A stretch of 64,000 nucleotides of DNA. It comes from Manihot esculenta (taxonomy: Eukaryota; Streptophyta; Magnoliopsida; Malpighiales; Euphorbiaceae). A model generated the notes under the pieces. It ran no database searches. It saw only the letters and a list, made by a program, of their open reading frames with translations, and was not told the origin of the DNA. Location of the stretch: contig NC_035174.2 in NCBI RefSeq assembly GCF_001659605.2, positions 2,916,389 to 2,980,388 of the forward strand. Direction: 5' to 3'. Positions 58,249 to 64,000 of the stretch are shown piece after piece (position 1 is the stretch's first letter; each line of letters opens with the position of its first letter). The position numbers and the translations under genes were made by a program.

Positions 58249-59006
58249 CCTTCCACCAAATCCAAATTTGGAGTTTCCTTGCTTCCCTTTTCATCTGTTG
58301 CTTCTCCAGTCCTTTTTTACTTCCCTTTTTCCAATCTCGTTTTGCTTTCACTCCAGACCGATCTCCTGGAGATACCCGTGGTCTCTTCTTGTTTGGCCTT
58401 TCAAATACCTTCCCACCCTCGAAGGACAAATTCATCTCACCATCTTTGTCGCCTCTGCAAACCCACTTTGCTGTCTTTGCTCCCTCCACTTCTTAATAGT
58501 CTCTATCTCCATTTTTTTCTGCATAGCTCTTTCAGTTTTTGTACCTGAACCTCTTTAGCAAGCTTCTTTGCTTCTCTAGCCGTCCTTCTCTCAGACTCTT
58601 CAATGTTTCTCTTCTCAGCCAAAAGCCGACCCTTTACCTTCTCCATGTGAGCATCTGATTTCACCCTTTCGGCATAATAATCAGGAAGCCTGAGAAAAGG
58701 AAGCCCCATCGACTCAAGCTTCTCAAAGGCCAGACTTGTTCCCCTCAATGCTTGTTGTAAAAAGCTAACTCTCGTGCCAGGTCATCATTCACATCCACTT
58801 CTTGTTCTTGATTAATGTCAATGGAAAGCTTGTGTATCCGTCCCCCATTTCTGGCCAGCTAATATCTTGAAGTTTGTCATTGAGACCATCTCTGTTGTAT
58901 ATGGCGTTTTGTGAAGGTATAGACAACTTCACGTCTTCTTCCTCTGATTTGGACTCCAATTCAGATCCTTCCCCATACAGGCTCTAATCTTTATCTGTTG
59001 TCCCCG

Positions 59007-60010
59007 TTAGATAAACCTATCATAGTAAGAAAATGCAATCCTAGTATCACAAGTATGAATTAGTAAACCTAGAAAAACCAGGAAATTTGTACCAAAACAG
59101 AAAAGAAAATGTAAAAGGTACATTGATTCGTTAATCAGAAAGTAGGTCTTTAAAAAGAAGCTTCACCACAATCTATCATTTGCATAATAAGTTAGACATT
59201 ATGTAACATTAAAAATAAATTAATTAATTAATTAATTAATAAAACTTTTTGCAAGGGTGATCATGAGCAAAGGGCAAATCTTCGACGAAGTGAACGGAAC
59301 TTGAGAGATAATATCAAAAAAGGAAAATCAATGCTATAAAATATTAAACGACTTAAAATTGTATCTGAACTTCTCAACAATAAGATCACAGATTAGACTT
59401 TCACAACATTGACTTGATTATCTATCAAGTGGCTTATTTATCCTTTTTACGATCCATATCACAGTTTCTATAGTTCAGTAACTTGCACACTGAATTGCAT
59501 GAAATTACAATTTAAGAAGGTCAAAATTGTGTTCTATTTAGCTGGAAACACAGACGCCGACTGCCAGGCCTCAATTTGATTGGATAAGAAAAAAAGAAAG
59601 ATTTCCACAAATAATTCGGACCCAACTTCAAAACTACCAGAACATTGGAAAACAAAACTTGCAAATAGCAGTAGAGTCGAAGAAGAACGAGAAATCAAAT
59701 AGGGAGTGCGAATAGGTACCTTTTCTTTGTGCCTGTAACCTCTCAAAATCTAAACAGTCAAAACTGTTGTAAAACCCTCACAAAAAATTTCTAGAGGGGA
59801 TTAGTGATGTTAACAAGTCAAGGGTATCAAAATTGGGCTAAGTTTCGGCCGTTCGTCATTCTGAGCCTCAGATCAGATGCTACGTTGTCCTTGCCAATGA
59901 AGCCCATTCTAAATTATTTGCCAATTTTAATGTGGTCTTTGTGTATTCTGAAAATTTTTTGAACCAGTAAATGAGATACATTTTGCCAATAATAATAAAA
60001 TATATAAATA
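59007..60010. other. Intergenic region upstream of the EBP2 pseudogene
   Basis: AT-rich, with an (ATTA)n stretch at about 59218-59239. Short open frames on the minus strand (59534-59746) have no recognisable family. Confidence 0.55.
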
Positions 60011-60015
60011 ATTTT

Positions 60016-60695
60016 TGATGATGCTGGATTTCTTCACCCCGGTCTAAAGGCCAGGCCCATGAAAACGGTTCATGATCCGAAAGCTTCAATATTCCCCTCG
60101 AGAGCCAGGTTCAGCCCGCTCAGTCACAGGGCCGGACTCCGCTTAGACTCCTCAATAAAGCCGGCCTAAACCTCTCGGCCCAGTAATCAGGCCCTCACCA
60201 GGCTCAACTTCAGCCCTACCATTCAACCCAGCTCGGAAAGAGAAAAATGACCAAGATGCCCCGCTGGTAGGTCCTTCTGCATGCGTATCAGAGGAGAATT
60301 AATGGCCGTTACGCATGGAGCAGGCGCCTGACACATCCGTACATACGGAGCTAGGCGGCAGAAGACAACTAGCATTGTGGCAGAGAGACAGATATATATA
60401 TCACGGTAGAGGCCACGCAGAGGGGGTTCTCTCTTCTTCTTCCTTCTCCTTCCTGGATACCATTTTTATTCTTTCTGCAACTCTTGCCTAAATATACTAT
60501 TCTGAACCATAAAATCTGACTGGAGTGTCGGAGGGCCTCCACCGGGGCACCCCGGTAGGCCCCTGACCATTCTTTCTTATCTTACGGGTCCTTTCACCAG
60601 GAAAAACATGGAGAGACCCATCAGAGAGTCCAGCAAGAACGGACCCAGAAGAAAATCAGATCTATCATGGACCAAGAAGAGGAAAAGATTTATCA
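60016..60695 (+). repeat. Solo LTR of the LARD family (680 bp)
   Basis: It starts TGATGATGCTGGATTTC and ends GATTTATCA on the plus strand, opposite in orientation to the full element at 20671-28478, and is flanked by the 5-bp duplication ATTTT (60011-60015 and 60696-60700). It matches the 706-bp LTRs end to end with many substitutions and small deletions, for example one lost copy of the 'gatacgtatgattctcctct' duplication. No interior follows, so it is a solo LTR formed by LTR-LTR recombination and is clearly older than the full element. Confidence 0.93.
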
Positions 60696-60700
60696 ATTTT

Positions 60701-61150
60701 ATTAAAAAAAATTAATAAATTTAAATTTATTTTAAACTTCTATATAATATGTGGTAGTTTGTATTTTGATGATTATTTTTAAAAGTATACGATAATTTAT
60801 CGTTTTACTATTAATTAAATATAGAATCACATCCCTTTTTTTAGCAGAGAATTACATCTTTGATGAAGCAGTATTCAATAACATGTAATCATATCTCCCT
60901 TTCTTCTTTATATTGCTGAATGCTAATACTACCACTGGCCCACGAGATGTGCAAGATACGCAAATCAGAACCGTCCACATGGGCCCTTACTTTTCCACTA
61001 TCAACGGCTGCTATTTGACTAACCTTGGTTTGATGACCACGTCAGGGTGCTACTATCAAAACCTGCAAACCAATCAGACAGAGAGTTCGACGAAAAGTGT
61101 AATAGAAAAGAGAAGCTCCCTAGTCTCTACTGCGATCCAACAAAGGCATA
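60701..61150 (+). promoter_or_regulatory. Upstream region of the enolase copy
   Basis: AT-rich at first, then a mixed-composition promoter/leader stretch from about 60920 to the ATG. No individual element is assigned. Confidence 0.4.
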
Positions 61151-61246
61151 ATGGCAACGATTAAGCTTGTCAAGGCCCGTCAAATTTTCGATAGCCGTGG
61201 TAATCCCACCGTTGAAGTAAGCTCCGTTCCATTTCCAGCCGTCTCA

Positions 61247-61252
61247 TATCTT

Positions 61253-61283
<31 letters not shown>

Positions 61284-61304
61284 TTGTTATTATTATTATT
61301 ATTT
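61247..61304. repeat. (CTT)n / (ATT)n microsatellite in enolase intron 1
   Basis: About ten CTT units followed by about six TTA/ATT units, 30 bases into the first intron. Confidence 0.9.
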
Positions 61305-62010
61305 GTTTTCCGCCCATTGCTTTTTTGATGTTCTTTTTGGATTGTGCTGTGCACTCCTTTTGATCTATGTTTTATAATCGCACTTATCCTTTGTTTTCTG
61401 AGAGAATGTAAGCAGCAAAGTGTTTTTTTTAAGGGGGTGGGGGGTGGGTGGGTTACTGGGTCTAAGATTCTTCAATATTAGCAGATATGCTCTTTGATTT
61501 GTAATATAATCATCTGCTGACGAATGTGGATTAAACAACAGGTTGATATAATACTTTCTGATGGAAACTTCGCTTGAGCTGCTGTGCCAAGCGGCGCTTC
61601 AACTGGTAAATACCCTTTTGCTGCTTAGTTAACATTTTATAAATGATTTGGTTTTGCGTGCAAAATATGTTTACATTTATATTTGCTATGGTAGAGTTAT
61701 AAACATTTCTAACCACGGCCTAGCCATGTGAATATCAATCTCCTTGCATTCGCTTGATTTGTTCGCTGATTCGTTATCTTATTTTCGCGTGAAAGGTATA
61801 TATGAAGCTTTAGAGTTGAGAGATGGAGGATCAGACTATCTTGGGAAAGGTGTCCTTAAGGTATGTTGTGGTTCTTGTTTTATCTGTTACTATGCCGGTA
61901 ATTGTTTGATTGGAGTGGGATCAAGGAGTTCAATAAGCTGTTTAGATTGCATGATTCAAGTTTTTATTATTTTCTTCCACGATTCTGTTTAGGCTGTGGA
62001 GAATGTCAAT

Positions 62011-62998
62011 CGGTTCGGTTTGGTAACGAATCCAATCGGCCAAAACCGATTTAACCGAATTTTTTTAAATTGTAAATTTGGGCCTAATAAGAATTGATTT
62101 GAACCTAATATATTTAATTAATCATAAAATCCAATCAATTAATCATAAAATCCAAATTAATCAACAACTTCTAACCTAATATACTTAATCAAATATAATA
62201 ATTAAATTATCCCAAAAATCAGTTAGCTTAATTTCGAAGCAAATTCTTTTGTTCACAAATTTGAAACTAACAGATCATATGCTCCATATACAGGCTTCAA
62301 ATTTCATAGCAAAAGTTGAGATGAGATTCAATCATAAAATCCAATAATTTTACTCAGGAAATATAAAATTCAAAATTTCCCCCAAATGTAGAGGGAATTG
62401 TAGGAGGCGCAGAAATTGATCCAAACATACATCAAAAGGAGAATGGTGAACAATGAGAATCCACACCCAAATGCAATTCGGGGTAAAAAAATTTTTTAAA
62501 ACCATTAGAAAAACAAAAGAATGGAATCAATTGAATTTACCTTGTAAGGATCAATAGTTTTCGCCTCTCCAAATAACAGAATGACAGTCAATGACAATGT
62601 AAAGCGCTTGTTCATCTTCTAAAAATCTGCAGTGCGAAAGGGAATGTTACGCGAAGGATGGAAAGAAGAGACTCTGGCTGGCTTTCGCGAGTGGGTGGGT
62701 CCGTGGGTGGGTGGGTGGGTGGCCGTGGCTGGCTGTATGCGGGAGCGGGATGGAAACTTGGGAAAGTGACGAAGTGAAGTGATATAACCCTATCATAAAA
62801 CGGAGCGTTTAAGGCTAATTCGGTCGGTTCGGTTTGACCGAACTATTTTGTCTCCAAAACCGAACCGAACCGACTAACCTGAAATTTTCAAAAATTAAAA
62901 CCGAACCGAATCGATTTTATTTTAAAATCAAATCAAATTGTTAAATCAAATCGGTTCGATCGATTATTTCGTTTCTAACCGACCAGTGCTCACCCCTA
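62011..62998. mobile_element. hAT-like non-autonomous insertion in enolase exon 4
   Basis: The right end reads CAGTGCTCACCCCTA, the reverse complement of TAGGGGTGAGCACTG, a common end of plant hAT elements, and is followed inward by repeated CGGTTCGGTT / AACCGAACCG motifs. The left end starts CGGTTCGGTTTGG and has the same subterminal repeats but lacks the TAGGGGTGAGCA tip. No 8-bp duplication is found and two enolase codons are missing, so the left end was lost with a small deletion. The interior is AT-rich with a (GGGT)n run near 62690-62720 and no transposase. Confidence 0.7.
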
Positions 62999-64000
62999 AT
63001 TGGACCTGCGTTGATTGGGAAGGTAATATTTGTATTTTGTTTTAATTGTATATATGTCAAGCCTCGTGATTGATTATTGATGCGGATAATCGGTGTTTCT
63101 AATTTTACATTCTACAGGATCCAACAGAGCAAACCCAAATTGATAATTTTATGGTGCAACAACTTGATGGAACAGTTAATGAATGGGGTTGGTGCAAGCA
63201 GAAGGTACCTAGCTTTTTCATAAAGCAGCTTTGGATAAAAGCACTTAGCAGGACATTGTTTTCATGTGATAATGCCTTGAATATCTGTACTGATTTTGGT
63301 TTGCTGGTTTTCCCTTTTTGTTAATTATTCCAGCTTGGAGCGAATGCTATATTGGCTGTGTCCCTTGCTGTTTGTAAAGCAGGTGCTACGGTTAAGAAGA
63401 TCCCACTTTATCAGGTATATGCGGACTTCTGTATAGTATGAGTTCCACTGTTTTATTGCAGTTCTTTGAGATGCATTATTTCTTCTTTTATCCTGCAGCA
63501 CATAGCGAATCTTGCTGGGAACAAGACCTTGGTTTTGCCAATACCTGCATTCAATGTCATCAATGGAGGTTCCCACGCAGGCAATAAACTGGCAATGCAG
63601 GTGTTGTTGATTGAAAAACTCAAAGCACAGTCAAGTAGTTCCAATCCTTCTCTGCCCCTCTTTAACATTTTTCGCTTCTACAGGAATTCATGATTCTCCC
63701 TGTCAGAGCATCATCTTTCAAGGAAGCGATGAAGATGGGTGTGGAAGTGTATCATCATCTTAAGGTGTCGTTTCTCTTCCTTGATTTGATTTTGTATGTG
63801 TAGTTCCAAAATGATATGGTTTAATGCTTGACTTCCTGCTGTACTCTAGGCTGTGATAAAGAAGAAGTATGGACAGGATGCCACTAATGTGGGAGATGAA
63901 GGTGGTTTTGCTCCTAATATTCAGGTTTTAAATTGTTCATAACTTTGTTGCTGATAGTCCTTGTAAAGAAATAAGAATTCGTTCTCTGAAAAGCTTTCTA

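Larger units (their letters stand above)
53565..59006 (-). pseudogene. EBP2: EBP2 (rRNA-processing protein) pseudogene split by a copia element
   Basis: The 5' part (about 59006-58249) and 3' part (53686-53565) together match plant EBP2, a nucleolar factor for 60S ribosome assembly. Recognisable blocks are NAIYNRDGLNDKLQDISWPE, INQEQEVDVNDDLARELAF, FEKLESMGLPFLRLPDYYAE, HMEKVKGRLLAEKRN, KKWREQRQQSGF, EMNLSFEGGKVFER, KKRPRVSPGDRSG and SKFGFGGR. Then, beyond the insertion, come KGLKKQSTADTT and NLRGYNKGGGPESKRRKK. At least four frameshifts are visible (near 58841, 58756, 58527 and 58454), so the copy was broken independently of the insertion. The copia element (53687-58248) sits between the Gly-Arg and Lys-Gly codons of the GGRKG block. 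I see no introns across about 250 codons; retro-pseudogene origin is possible but not shown. Confidence 0.88.
61151..64000 (+). pseudogene. ENO: Enolase (2-phosphoglycerate dehydratase) gene copy, disrupted; runs off window
   Basis: Intact enolase converts 2-phosphoglycerate to phosphoenolpyruvate in glycolysis. Exons with correct GT-AG borders are 61151-61216 (MATIKLVKARQIFDSRGNPT), 61542-61605, 61796-61860 ([18 protein letters not shown]), 61993-62010 plus 62999-63022, 63118-63204 ([19 protein letters not shown]), 63334-63414, 63499-63600 ([17 protein letters not shown]), 63684-63764 ([16 protein letters not shown]) and 63850-63924 ([13 protein letters not shown]). The remaining C-terminal half lies beyond 64000. 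Two lesions are seen: a TGA (61575-61577) replaces an Arg codon in exon 2, and a 0.99-kb insertion splits exon 4 between AVENVN and IGPALIGK, with two codons lost. The other exons are so well conserved that death is recent. A sequencing error could explain the TGA but not the insertion. Confidence 0.85.

Noticed and set aside
58154..58489. 111-codon minus-strand frame as a separate gene
   Set aside because: It is EBP2 pseudogene sequence reading on into the copia LTR; the last third is LTR.
62690..62722. GGGTGGGTGGGT run as telomeric repeat
   Set aside because: The plant telomere unit is TTTAGGG; this is a simple GGGT microsatellite within the hAT-like insertion.

Overview
This is nuclear DNA from a plant, almost certainly a core eudicot. 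The genes have introns with GT-AG (and one GC-AG) borders, the intergenic DNA is AT-rich, and the families are plant-specific (AHL, TBL, A20/AN1 SAP, NANA-type aspartic protease, ACS10-type aminotransferase). A woody rosid such as Euphorbiaceae (Manihot/Hevea type) is my guess from protein style only; I could not test it.

Layout. 1-2682: two diverged LTR-like units in tandem. 2683-5931: decayed gypsy-type element with a broken gag-like/coiled-coil reading frame on the minus strand. 7086-10799 (-): 15-exon TPX2-like microtubule protein gene. 15558-17968 (+): 4-exon ACS10-type aminotransferase, convergent with a 2-exon DUF688 gene at 18231-19375 (-). 20671-28478: a young 7.8-kb non-autonomous LTR retrotransposon on the minus strand with 706-bp LTRs, a GTAAT target duplication, a 2.8-kb minisatellite, and pieces of two unrelated host genes (a MEI2-like RRM exon and the first exon of the PPDK regulatory protein). 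29229-29807 (+): A20/AN1 stress-associated protein. 32340-33737 (-): DUF3475/DUF668 protein of the PSI1 type. 38961-40481 (-): NANA-like aspartic protease. 43255-46477 (+): TBL (YLS7-like) polysaccharide O-acetyltransferase. 48433-51919 (+): AHL DNA-binding protein. 53565-59006 (-): an EBP2 ribosome-biogenesis pseudogene, split by a 4.56-kb intact Ty1/copia element (53687-58248). 60016-60695: solo LTR of the same family as the 20.7-kb element. 61151-end (+): an enolase gene with a premature stop and a hAT-like insertion inside an exon.

The host genes look like an ordinary collinear set without an operon-like theme. The noteworthy part is the mobile DNA: a gene-capturing, satellite-bearing non-autonomous element, a compact copia element with non-canonical TA...TA ends, and two housekeeping-gene copies (EBP2, enolase) visibly dying. 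Exon borders were read by eye from splice consensus and family similarity recalled from memory; no alignment or transcript data were available.
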